A stretch of DNA of 5,437 nt from positions 1-5,437 of the forward strand of contig CANFGA010000249.1 of NCBI GenBank assembly GCA_947446335.1, in the 5' to 3' direction. Under the pieces are notes generated by a model, which was not told the DNA's origin, searched no databases, and saw only the letters and a program-made list of their open reading frames with translations. This DNA comes from Oxalobacteraceae bacterium. Its GTDB lineage: Bacteria > Pseudomonadota > Gammaproteobacteria > Burkholderiales > Burkholderiaceae_D. Made by a program: the position numbers and the translations under genes. The first letter of the stretch is position 1, and the number at the start of each line of letters is the position of its first letter. Positions 1 to 5,437 of the stretch are shown one piece after another.

Positions 1-1471
1 ACAGGTCCGCGACCGCGCCAACGATCATGTGCGGGTCGACGGCAATGCGCTGCGCGCCAAGGTCGTGGTCGAAGGCGGCAACCTGGGCGCGACCCAGGCC
101 GGACGCATCGAATTCGCGCTCGCCGGCGGGCGCATCTTCACCGATGCAATCGACAACTCGGCCGGCGTCGATTGCTCCGACCATGAAGTGAACGTCAAGA
201 TCTGGCTCGATGTCGAAGTCAATGCCGGCCAGTTGACTGCGCCCGAGCGCAACCAGATATTGAACCAGATGACCGGCGACATCGAGCGCCTGGTCTTGCG
301 CGACAATGCCTTGCAAACCCATCTGCTGGTGCGCGAATTGCAAGCCCAGGGTCAGCCCCAGGTGGCCGACGGTTATGCCGATCTGATCGCCAGCCTCGAA
401 GAAGAGGGGGTCTTGTCGCGCGAACTGGAACAATTGCCGACGGTGGCTGAACTGGCGCGCCGCAAGCAGGACGGGCGCTGCCTGACGTCGCCGGAACTGG
501 CGGTGGTGATCGCGAATGTGAAAAACCGCTACAAGCGCATGCTGGCGGAGTTGTCTTTGCTCCAGCATGGCTGGGCCGAGTCGCTGCTGACGCCTTATTT
601 TCCGCCGCTGCTGGTGGCAGCGCGCAGCGCGCTGGCGCATCCGCTGGCCAATGCGATCCTGGCCACGGTGCTGGCCAATGAGGCGGTCAACCGCTGCGGT
701 CCATTGATGCTCTGCGAGCTCGCGCTCGAACATGGGGTTGGCGAGACGGATGTGATCCTGGCATGGGCCCAGGCCTGGTCGGCGCTCAGATTGGCGCCGG
801 TGTTCGAGGCGCTGGACCAGGATGCATTGACGGTGCCGCGCGCGGCATCGATCAAGGCTGATGCGCGCACCCGCGTGCTGCAGAGAACCATGATCGCCGG
901 CGTGCTGTCGGTGCCGGCCGATCAATTCGGCGGCGCCGGCGGCCTGGCGGAATTGGCGCGCCTGTTCAGCCAGCCGCAAGCGCTGCTGCTGGTGAGCGCA
1001 GACCTTGAGGCAGCGGCATCCGATCCCGACATGGTCAATCTGGCAGAGGCATCGCAGACGGCGTTCTTGCAAGCCTGGCAAACGGTGGATGCGATCGACA
1101 GCGTGGCCGGATTCCTGTTCGCCGCCTTGGCGGTGAACCGCCCGAGCGAGATGGACCTGGCGGCGCTGCTGCAGCTGGGCCTGGCGCTGCGGCGTCAGGT
1201 CGGCATCGCCGCGCTCGAACGTGCTCTGGCGCTGGCGCCGCGCAGCAAATCGCAAGCCCAATTGCGCAACTATGCGCGCCGGGCCTTGCTGCGCACCCAG
1301 CAGCGCTTGCTGGTCCAGGTATTGCAGCGCATTGGCGGCGCAGATGCCAGCGCAGCGATGACCGAGGTGGTGGCCGCGCTGGGCTTAGCCGCGCATGCGG
1401 CGCCGGATCTGGAACAGGCGATGCTCGATGTCTGGGCCTTGTCCGAAGCGGCCAGCGCGCTGGAGGATTGA
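1..1471 (+). CDS. NAD-dependent glutamate dehydrogenase, large (about 1600 aa) type, C-terminal part only
   Basis: The gene enters from the left; the reading frame is open from base 2, giving 489 residues before TGA at 1469-1471. The visible N-terminal stretch has the signature of the large bacterial NAD-GDH family (Bac_GDH; called gdhB in Pseudomonas): VVVEGGNLG followed by GRIEFALAGGRI, TDAIDNSAGVDCSDHEVN and KI. This is the nucleotide-binding end of the catalytic core. The remaining roughly 420 residues are the helical, Ala/Leu-rich C-terminal domain of the family, with the typical LTSPELAVV and NRCGP elements. Family members oxidise L-glutamate to 2-oxoglutarate and ammonium with NAD+ in the cytoplasm, usually during growth on amino acids. 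The glutamate-binding lysines and most of the catalytic domain lie upstream and cannot be checked. The GTG at 29 is an internal codon, not a start. The stop is four bases from astE, so co-transcription is likely. No frameshift is seen in the visible part. Confidence 0.96.
   Translation, partial: QVRDRANDHVRVDGNALRAKVVVEGGNLGATQAGRIEFALAGGRIFTDAIDNSAGVDCSDHEVNVKIWLDVEVNAGQLTAPERNQILNQMTGDIERLVLRDNALQTHLLVRELQAQGQPQVADGYADLIASLEEEGVLSRELEQLPTVAELARRKQDGRCLTSPELAVVIANVKNRYKRMLAELSLLQHGWAESLLTPYFPPLLVAARSALAHPLANAILATVLANEAVNRCGPLMLCELALEHGVGETDVILAWAQAWSALRLAPVFEALDQDALTVPRAASIKADARTRVLQRTMIAGVLSVPADQFGGAGGLAELARLFSQPQALLLVSADLEAAASDPDMVNLAEASQTAFLQAWQTVDAIDSVAGFLFAALAVNRPSEMDLAALLQLGLALRRQVGIAALERALALAPRSKSQAQLRNYARRALLRTQQRLLVQVLQRIGGADASAAMTEVVAALGLAAHAAPDLEQAMLDVWALSEAASALED
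1462..1467 (+). promoter_or_regulatory. Ribosome binding site for astE, inside the end of the glutamate dehydrogenase gene
   Basis: GGAGGA lies eight bases before ATG 1476 and covers the last sense codons of the upstream gene. This near-perfect Shine-Dalgarno fixes the astE start at 1476 rather than at ATG 1395, which would lie deep inside the dehydrogenase gene and add 27 unrelated residues. A GTG at 1473 sits directly before the ATG in the same frame and is a minor alternative. The placement suggests translation of the two genes is coupled. Confidence 0.75.
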
Positions 1472-1475
1472 GGTG

Positions 1476-2489
1476 ATGGAACAGGCATCAAGCACAGGGC
1501 CAGGGTTGTCGATGTTGCAGGCGCTGGCCGACGGTGATTTCAGCATGCTCGCGCAGCGTTTTCTCGACGCCGGTTTCGCGGTGACGCTGCCAGCGCCGGG
1601 TATGCTGCAGATCAAGTCAGCCGATCAGCTTGAGCGCTCCAGCGTGCTGCTGTCGGTCGGCGTGCACGGCGACGAGACCGGGCCGATCGAAGTGCTGGCG
1701 CAGTTGCTCGATGCCTTGTCGCGCCAGCCCGGGCAACTGGCGGTCGACTTGATGGTTTGCGTCGGCAACCTGGGTGCGATCAAGGCCGCCCGGCGCTACC
1801 TCGACGCCGACCTGAACCGGATGTTCCGGATCGAGCGCGGCGCTCTGGTCGACGCGGTGGAAGCGGCGCGCGCCGACCAGATGATCGCCGCGACCGTACA
1901 TTTTTTCAGCGCTGCCGGTCCCGAGCGCTGGCACCTGGACTTGCACACTGCGATCCGGCCATCGAAATACACGACCTTTGCCATCGTCCCCGAACTGCTG
2001 GCAAACGAGGCCAAGGCCGCGTTGACCGGCTGGCTGGGCTGGGCCGCCATCGAAGCGATCATCATGAACCCGACCTCGGCCGGTACCTACAGCCATTTTT
2101 CGGCGCAGCACTGCGCTTGCGCTTCCAGTACCGTCGAACTGGGCCGGGTCGGCGTGCTGGGGCAAAATGATCTGACCCTGTTCGCTTCGGTGACGCTGGC
2201 GCTCGATGGCTTGCTGCGCGGCGCATCGTTGCCGGAAAATATCCCGGCCAGAGCGGTGCCGCAGGTATTTTCAGTCACGCAGCAGATCATCAAGCACAGC
2301 GATGCCTTTTCGATGGCATTCGACGGCGCCACCCCGAACTTCACTGCGCTGGCGCCCGGCGCCGTCATCGCCACCGATGGCGACACCGTCTACCGCGTCG
2401 GGAGTGCCGAGGAACTGGTCGTGTTCCCTAATCCCGATGTACGGGTTGGCTTGCGCGCGGCGCTGATGGTGGCGCGGCAAGCCTGGTGA
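1476..2489 (+). CDS. astE: Succinylglutamate desuccinylase (AstE)
   Basis: This 337-residue cytoplasmic zinc hydrolase is predicted to cleave N2-succinyl-L-glutamate to L-glutamate and succinate, the fifth and last step of the AST arginine-degradation pathway. Length is close to the family norm (about 320-340). Family motifs are visible: GVHGDETGPIEV at 62-73 supplies the zinc ligands His64 and Glu67. GNLGA at 98-101 and the R-Y-L-D-x-D-L-N-R-M-F segment at 107-117 match the carboxypeptidase-like AstE/aspartoacylase fold. LDLHTAIRPS at 154-163 supplies the third ligand, His157, and TVELG at 219-223 contains the likely catalytic Glu221. The C-terminal beta domain ends with GSAEELVVFPNPDVRVG, usual for AstE. 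Aspartoacylase is the main alternative, but the DLHTAIRPSKYT context and C-terminus fit AstE better. It follows the glutamate dehydrogenase by four bases with a strong ribosome site, so its product glutamate is made beside the enzyme that consumes it. The other ast genes are not in the window. Confidence 0.95.
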   Translation: MEQASSTGPGLSMLQALADGDFSMLAQRFLDAGFAVTLPAPGMLQIKSADQLERSSVLLSVGVHGDETGPIEVLAQLLDALSRQPGQLAVDLMVCVGNLGAIKAARRYLDADLNRMFRIERGALVDAVEAARADQMIAATVHFFSAAGPERWHLDLHTAIRPSKYTTFAIVPELLANEAKAALTGWLGWAAIEAIIMNPTSAGTYSHFSAQHCACASSTVELGRVGVLGQNDLTLFASVTLALDGLLRGASLPENIPARAVPQVFSVTQQIIKHSDAFSMAFDGATPNFTALAPGAVIATDGDTVYRVGSAEELVVFPNPDVRVGLRAALMVARQAW

Positions 2490-2492
2490 CCT

Positions 2493-2518
2493 GTGCCAGG
2501 CCCGATTGAACCTGGCAC
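2493..2518. promoter_or_regulatory. Inverted repeat behind astE (weak terminator or operator candidate)
   Basis: GTGCCAGG at 2493-2500 and CCTGGCAC at 2511-2518 form a perfect 8-bp stem with a 10-base loop, starting three bases after the astE stop. No T-run follows on the + strand, so a classic intrinsic terminator is not supported. It could instead end transcription with a factor, stabilise the astE mRNA 3' end, or be an operator for the flavin reductase gene downstream. The symmetry is directly visible; the role is open. Confidence 0.4.
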
Positions 2519-2540
2519 CTGCACCGAAAACGGGTAGCAT
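2513..2540 (+). promoter_or_regulatory. Weak sigma70-like promoter candidate for the flavin reductase gene
   Basis: TGGCAC (2513-2518) and TAGCAT (2535-2540) are separated by 16 bases and resemble poor -35 and -10 boxes. The -10 candidate runs into a small palindrome, ATGT-CCGC-ACAT (2539-2550), which could be part of a repressor site. The matches are poor; the main support is that the gene has its own 80-base leader and ribosome site. A sigma54 reading of TGGCAC fails because no GC doublet lies at the required distance. Confidence 0.22.
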
Positions 2541-2569
2541 GTCCGCACATTATTGAATGGAGCACGGCC

Positions 2570-3685
2570 ATGACTGCATTGTTTTCCCCCTACGCGCTGG
2601 GCCCGTTGTCGCTGACGAACCGGATCGCGATCGCGCCAATGTGTCAATACTCGGCTGACGATGGTCTCGCTTGCGACTGGCACATGATCCATCTGGGCCA
2701 TTTGGCGCTGTCGGGCGCCGCTCTGCTGTTTACCGAGGCGGCGGCGGTCACAGCGCAAGGGCGCATCACGGCCGGCGATCTGGGCATCTGGTCCGACCAG
2801 ACCCAGGCTGCGTTGGCGCCGGTGATCGCAGCGATCCGCAAGCACTCACCGATCCGGATCGCGATCCAGTTGGCCCATGCCGGGCGCAAGGCATCGAGCC
2901 AGAAACCGTGGGAAGGTGGCGCCAGCATCGAAGCGAGTGAACCAGGCGGCTGGCAGACGGTGGCCCCGTCGGCGCTGCCGCATGCACCCGGCGATGCGGT
3001 GCCGACCGCGTTGGACGCCGCCGGCATGCACGAAGTCAAACAAGCTTTTGTCGAGGCTGCGCTGCGCTGCGCCGCGTTGGGCGTCGATGCGCTCGAACTG
3101 CATGCTGCGCACGGCTATCTGCTGCATCAATTCCTGTCGCCGCTGGCCAACGTGCGCAGCGATGAATACGGCGGTTCGCTGGAAAACCGGATGCGCTTTC
3201 CGCTCGAAGTATTCAATGCGGTGCGCGCTGCGGTGCCGCATCCGATGACGTTTGGTGTGCGCATTTCGGCCACCGACTGGGTCGAGGGCGGCTGGGATAT
3301 CGAGCAAAGCGTGGCGTTTGCGCATGCGATCAAGCAAGCCGGCGCCGACTTCATCCACGTCTCCAGCGGCGGCATTTCGCCTCTGCAAAAAATTCCGGTC
3401 GAGCCCGGCTACCAGGTCGCTTTCGCGGCGCGCATCAAGCGCGAAACCGGCTTGCCGACGATTGCGGTGGGCTTGATCACCGATGCGCACCAGGCCGATG
3501 CGATCATCGAACAGGGCGAGGCCGACATGGTGGCGCTGGCGCGCGCGATCCTGTTCGATCCGCGCTGGCCGTGGCACGCCGCCGCCGCGCTGGGCGCGCA
3601 AGTGACAGCCCCGCCGCAATACTGGCGCTCGCAACCACATGAATTCAAACAATTGTTCGGTGCCACCCGGCTCGGACAGCGCTGA
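2570..3685 (+). CDS. NADH:flavin oxidoreductase of the Old Yellow Enzyme family (YqjM/XenA-like ene-reductase)
   Basis: A 371-residue single-domain TIM-barrel flavoenzyme with FMN, the usual length for this family. Members reduce activated C=C bonds (enones, maleimides, nitro-compounds) with NAD(P)H in the cytoplasm; the physiological substrate is usually unknown. The start is supported by GGAG at 2559-2562, seven bases before the ATG. Visible motifs: PMCQYSA at 23-29, where Cys25 and Tyr27 mark the 'thermophilic-like' class that tunes FMN with a cysteine; QLAHAGRKAS at 100-109 (Gln100, FMN); ELHAAHGYLLHQFLSP at 176-191 with the substrate-binding pair His178/His181 and Tyr183; SDEYGGSLENR at 197-207; Arg231 and the A-x-G-L-I-T and V-A-L-A-R-A segments near 299-326 that hold the FMN phosphate; and QYWR at 350-353, equivalent to the arginine finger reaching the neighbouring subunit. 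No key residue is missing. It stands alone between two hairpins with no pathway partner beside it, so general detoxification is the best guess. Confidence 0.95.
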   Translation: MTALFSPYALGPLSLTNRIAIAPMCQYSADDGLACDWHMIHLGHLALSGAALLFTEAAAVTAQGRITAGDLGIWSDQTQAALAPVIAAIRKHSPIRIAIQLAHAGRKASSQKPWEGGASIEASEPGGWQTVAPSALPHAPGDAVPTALDAAGMHEVKQAFVEAALRCAALGVDALELHAAHGYLLHQFLSPLANVRSDEYGGSLENRMRFPLEVFNAVRAAVPHPMTFGVRISATDWVEGGWDIEQSVAFAHAIKQAGADFIHVSSGGISPLQKIPVEPGYQVAFAARIKRETGLPTIAVGLITDAHQADAIIEQGEADMVALARAILFDPRWPWHAAAALGAQVTAPPQYWRSQPHEFKQLFGATRLGQR

Positions 3686-3693
3686 TGGATGGG

Positions 3694-3723
3694 CCAGCGC
3701 CGCTTCGGTGGCGCTGGTGATTT
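3694..3723 (+). terminator. Intrinsic terminator with UUCG tetraloop after the flavin reductase gene
   Basis: Bases 3694-3703 pair with 3708-3717 (ten pairs, one G-T wobble) around a C(TTCG)G loop, one of the most stable RNA tetraloops. The hairpin starts eight bases after the TGA of the flavin reductase gene. Only a short T-run (3721-3723) follows, so the tail is weaker than ideal, but stem strength and position make termination the best explanation. Confidence 0.72.
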
Positions 3724-3821
3724 CGGACCACTACGGCGTCAACGAATTGTTCGTCGTGCTGGTGTTCGCCGGCAACTGCCTTTTCGGTCCAGCTTTCTTG
3801 CTGGCATCTTGTCTCTTCTGA
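3708..3821 (+). other. Coding-like stretch, unrecognised; possible small membrane protein or gene remnant
   Basis: Between the flavin reductase gene and the next gene, one + frame stays open to TGA 3819-3821. From 3708 to about 3781 its codons have the composition of a real gene of this genome: by my count 22 of 24 third positions are G or C, while second positions are mostly T or A. The translated tail is hydrophobic (VNELFVVLVFAGNCLF, then GPAFLLASCLF). The frame also runs back to an ATG at 3639 inside the reductase gene, and a GTG at 3708 is possible, but neither has a convincing ribosome site, and the first bases overlap the terminator stem. I recognise no family. It may be the eroded end of a lost membrane-protein gene, or chance. 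Confidence 0.2.
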
Positions 3822-3948
3822 TTTCTGCCGTGCTTGCCAGCAGCAAGCGAAACGCAACTTGAGCAAACTCATCAATGAGATTGTCCCATGAATTATATTC
3901 ATGTTGGGTAAACAATCGACGATGAAAACTCGAACATGGCGGATCACT
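3822..3948. other. Non-coding leader region before the HAD-UbiA gene
   Basis: This AT-richer stretch separates two differently composed regions. It contains a small perfect hairpin, GCTTGC-CAGCA-GCAAGC (3832-3848), with no T-run behind it. TGCCAGCA (3835-3842) could alternatively pair with TGCTGGCA (3799-3806). An AT-rich -10-like site lies at 3894-3899. Two very short open frames occur (3875-3925, 16 codons; 3888-3911, 7 codons), neither with a ribosome site or recognisable content. No tRNA, insertion-sequence end or attachment site is visible. Confidence 0.4.
3894..3899 (+). promoter_or_regulatory. Possible -10 element for the HAD-UbiA gene
   Basis: TATATT in the AT-rich run AATTATATTC is the best -10 match upstream of the gene. 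At 17-18 bases upstream there is no good -35 (ATCAAT region); TTGAGC at 3859 is too far away. If used, transcription would start near 3905-3907, after the ATG at 3901, which favours translation starts at 3922 or 3949. Confidence 0.3.
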
Positions 3949-5391
3949 ATGACAAATGGCATGCCGCTGATAGTGGATCTCGATGGCACCCTCACGCCAT
4001 CAGATACCTTGCTTGAATCCGTCATCAAACTGGTCAAGCAATCTCCGTTCAATCTGTTGCGTTTACCCATATGGTTGCTGAGCGGAAAATCGCGCTTCAA
4101 AAATAGCATCGCTCAGCACACGGAATTTTCCGCCGAATATCTTCCCTACAATGAATTGCTGTTGGCTTATCTGCGCGACGAGAAGGCCAAGGGGCGTCGG
4201 ATTGTCCTCGCTACTGCTGCGCACCGATCTATCGCCGAGTCGGTATCGATGCATCTGGGTCTGTTTGACCTGGTTCTGGCAACAGATGCCAATCTGAACT
4301 TGAAAGGCCAGGCCAAGCTGCAAGCAATTGAAGACGCCGTGGGGAAGAGTTTTGTCTATGCCGGCGACAGCCTGGCTGATCTTCCGATCTGGAAGGCTGC
4401 AAAAGCCGCTATTCTGGTCGGGGTGACGAAAAAAATATCAAAACTGATTCAGCTGGACACGCCGATTGAACAGGATTTTCCGAAGGCGAGAGCGGGGTTT
4501 GCTGTCTGGGCTCGCGCTTTGCGGCTTCATCAATGGTTGAAGAACCTGCTGCTGTTCGTTCCCTTGCTGACTGCCTTTTCTTTTCTCGATATTGAAAAAT
4601 TTGGAACGATGATCCTCGCGTTCCTGGCATTCTCATTGGTGGCGTCCGCTACTTATATCGTCAATGACTTGTGGGACCTGGAGAACGACCGGGCCCACCC
4701 GCGCAAACGACTGCGTCCGTTTGCGAACGCCAGGCTGCCGATATCGCATGGCCTCGCTGTAGCAGCGAGTGCTTTGGCGCTTGCCTTCATCCTGGCGCTT
4801 GCCTTGCCCTCCGGTTTCTCTCTGATGCTGGTTTTATATCTGGCATTGACCAGCGTGTACAGCTGGGTATTGAAAGAGTATGTCTTGCTCGACGTGCTCA
4901 TGTTGTCGATCTTGTACACCCTGCGCATCTTGGCTGGTTCGGTGGCAATTGGCGTCGCCCCCAGTTCGTGGCTGATGGCATTTTCAGTATTCATTTTTCT
5001 CAGTCTGGCCCTGGTGAAGCGCTGTGCCGAACTGGTATCGCATGAAAAAAATGGCATGCCCGCGTCGAGAGGCCGCGACTATCGCGTGACGGACCTGGTG
5101 GTGCTTTGGCCGCTCGGTGCCGGTGCGGCACTCTCGTCGGTTGTCGTGTTCGGGCTTTTCATCAGCGCTCTTGACACGCAATTGCGGTATGCGAGTCCGC
5201 AAATTTTATGGTTGGTTGCCATCGGCTTGATTTACTGGCTGGCCAGACTCTGGATAAAGACATCGCGCAGCGAGATGCACGACGATCCGCTCATTTATGC
5301 AATAAAAGACCGTGGCAGCCGGATAGTGATTTTGCTAATGATTGTTGTCACGCTTGTCGCCAAATTCTGGACTTGGCCTTTCAACGGATGA
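3949..5391 (+). CDS. Fused HAD phosphatase-UbiA membrane transferase, predicted polyprenyl-phosphate phosphoribosyltransferase
   Basis: 480 residues with two domains. Residues 5-165 are a HAD phosphatase: DLDGT at 10-14 (nucleophile Asp10, Asp12), motif II Thr89 in LATAA, a lysine in LKGQAK (119-123), and GDSLAD at 139-144 for Mg2+. From about 188 a UbiA-family domain follows with roughly nine membrane segments. RLHQWLKN (192-199), the ND-x2-D-x3-D box with HPRKR (239-254), YSWVLKE (304-310), LRILAG (325-330) and RCAEL (358-362) fit the decaprenyl-phosphoryl-5-phosphoribose synthase branch (mycobacterial Rv3806c) rather than quinone or heme prenyltransferases. The inferred reaction is phosphoribose transfer from PRPP to a polyprenyl phosphate at the inner membrane, with the HAD domain removing the 5-phosphate, a job done by a separate protein in mycobacteria. 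ATG 3949 is preferred because GGCGGA lies five bases upstream and the HAD motif starts soon after; ATG 3901, 3922 or 3961 are alternatives. Base composition is lower in GC than the left-hand genes. Confidence is high for the domains, moderate for the substrate. Confidence 0.88.
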   Translation: MTNGMPLIVDLDGTLTPSDTLLESVIKLVKQSPFNLLRLPIWLLSGKSRFKNSIAQHTEFSAEYLPYNELLLAYLRDEKAKGRRIVLATAAHRSIAESVSMHLGLFDLVLATDANLNLKGQAKLQAIEDAVGKSFVYAGDSLADLPIWKAAKAAILVGVTKKISKLIQLDTPIEQDFPKARAGFAVWARALRLHQWLKNLLLFVPLLTAFSFLDIEKFGTMILAFLAFSLVASATYIVNDLWDLENDRAHPRKRLRPFANARLPISHGLAVAASALALAFILALALPSGFSLMLVLYLALTSVYSWVLKEYVLLDVLMLSILYTLRILAGSVAIGVAPSSWLMAFSVFIFLSLALVKRCAELVSHEKNGMPASRGRDYRVTDLVVLWPLGAGAALSSVVVFGLFISALDTQLRYASPQILWLVAIGLIYWLARLWIKTSRSEMHDDPLIYAIKDRGSRIVILLMIVVTLVAKFWTWPFNG

Positions 5392-5437
5392 ACACATTTG
5401 TCATCGCTGTCATCAGCATAGTGTTTTCGGTTGCGGC
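5388..5437 (+). CDS. Start of a hydrophobic membrane protein, truncated by window end (possible small EamA/SMR-type transporter)
   Basis: ATG at 5388-5390 overlaps the TGA of the HAD-UbiA gene as ATGA, a typical sign of translational coupling within an operon. The 16 complete codons read MNTFVIAVISIVFSVA, a hydrophobic first membrane helix or uncleaved signal. No strong Shine-Dalgarno is present, consistent with reinitiation by ribosomes finishing the upstream gene. The style resembles the first helix of small drug/metabolite-type transporters (EmrE, ArnE/ArnF), some of which flip lipid-linked sugars, a role that would suit this position. Sixteen residues cannot prove a family; any polytopic membrane protein is possible. 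Confidence 0.55.
   Translation, partial: MNTFVIAVISIVFSVA

Noticed and set aside
1617..2165. Open - strand frame opposite astE (182 codons)
   Set aside because: It lies wholly within astE, has Arg/Gly/Gln-rich low-complexity content and no ribosome site; shadow of the real gene.
2513..2530. TGGCAC as a sigma54 -24 element before the flavin reductase gene
   Set aside because: The required GC doublet 12 bases further on is absent (GA at 2526-2527).
2846..3652. Long open frame on the - strand opposite the flavin reductase gene (268 codons)
   Set aside because: The + strand gene has complete family motifs over the whole stretch. The - frame is Arg/Asp/Gly/His-rich with no recognisable domain, typical of an antisense shadow in GC-rich DNA.
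3875..3925. Short leader-peptide frame (16 codons) whose stop overlaps ATG 3922
   Set aside because: No ribosome site, no run of regulatory codons and no attenuator hairpin between it and the gene; likely chance.
3686..3948. Attachment site, insertion-sequence end or CRISPR-like repeat at the compositional border
   Set aside because: No tRNA end, direct repeat pair, transposase fragment or regularly spaced repeat could be found by eye.
3645..4109. Open - strand frame across the gap and the start of the HAD-UbiA gene (154 codons)
   Set aside because: It overlaps three unrelated elements (reductase end, terminator, HAD motif I), and its codon composition is worse than the + frame; no domain recognised.

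Overview
This window looks like the chromosome of a GC-rich betaproteobacterium, most likely of the Oxalobacteraceae type (Janthinobacterium, Massilia or Herminiimonas relatives). That placement rests on protein flavour, codon use and gene content; no rRNA or other marker is present, so it is an inference. All genes recognised are on the + strand.

Left part (1-2489), amino-acid catabolism. The window opens inside the large NAD-dependent glutamate dehydrogenase; only its last 489 residues are here. Four bases after its stop begins astE, succinylglutamate desuccinylase, the last enzyme of the arginine succinyltransferase (AST) pathway. AstE releases glutamate and succinate. The dehydrogenase then oxidises glutamate to 2-oxoglutarate and ammonium. 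The two genes form a compact, probably co-transcribed unit whose products act in sequence.

Middle part (2490-3685). An 80-base gap with an 8-bp inverted repeat leads to a stand-alone flavin ene-reductase of the Old Yellow Enzyme family (YqjM/XenA-like class). It ends just before a strong hairpin with a UUCG tetraloop that looks like an intrinsic terminator.

Gap (3686-3948). It carries the terminator, a stretch of coding-like but unrecognised sequence up to 3821, a small hairpin and an AT-rich promoter-like site.

Right part (3949-5437). Base composition drops visibly, and a fused HAD phosphatase-UbiA membrane transferase begins. Its motifs match polyprenyl-phosphate phosphoribosyltransferases (decaprenyl-phosphoryl-5-phosphoribose synthase type), and the fused HAD domain could supply the following 5-phosphate removal. 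Its stop overlaps, as ATGA, the start of a hydrophobic protein cut off by the window end. This looks like the beginning of a lipid-linked pentose (ribose/arabinose) donor pathway for a surface glycan or glycoprotein. It is the most interesting part of the window, although the fusion type itself is, to my knowledge, not new.
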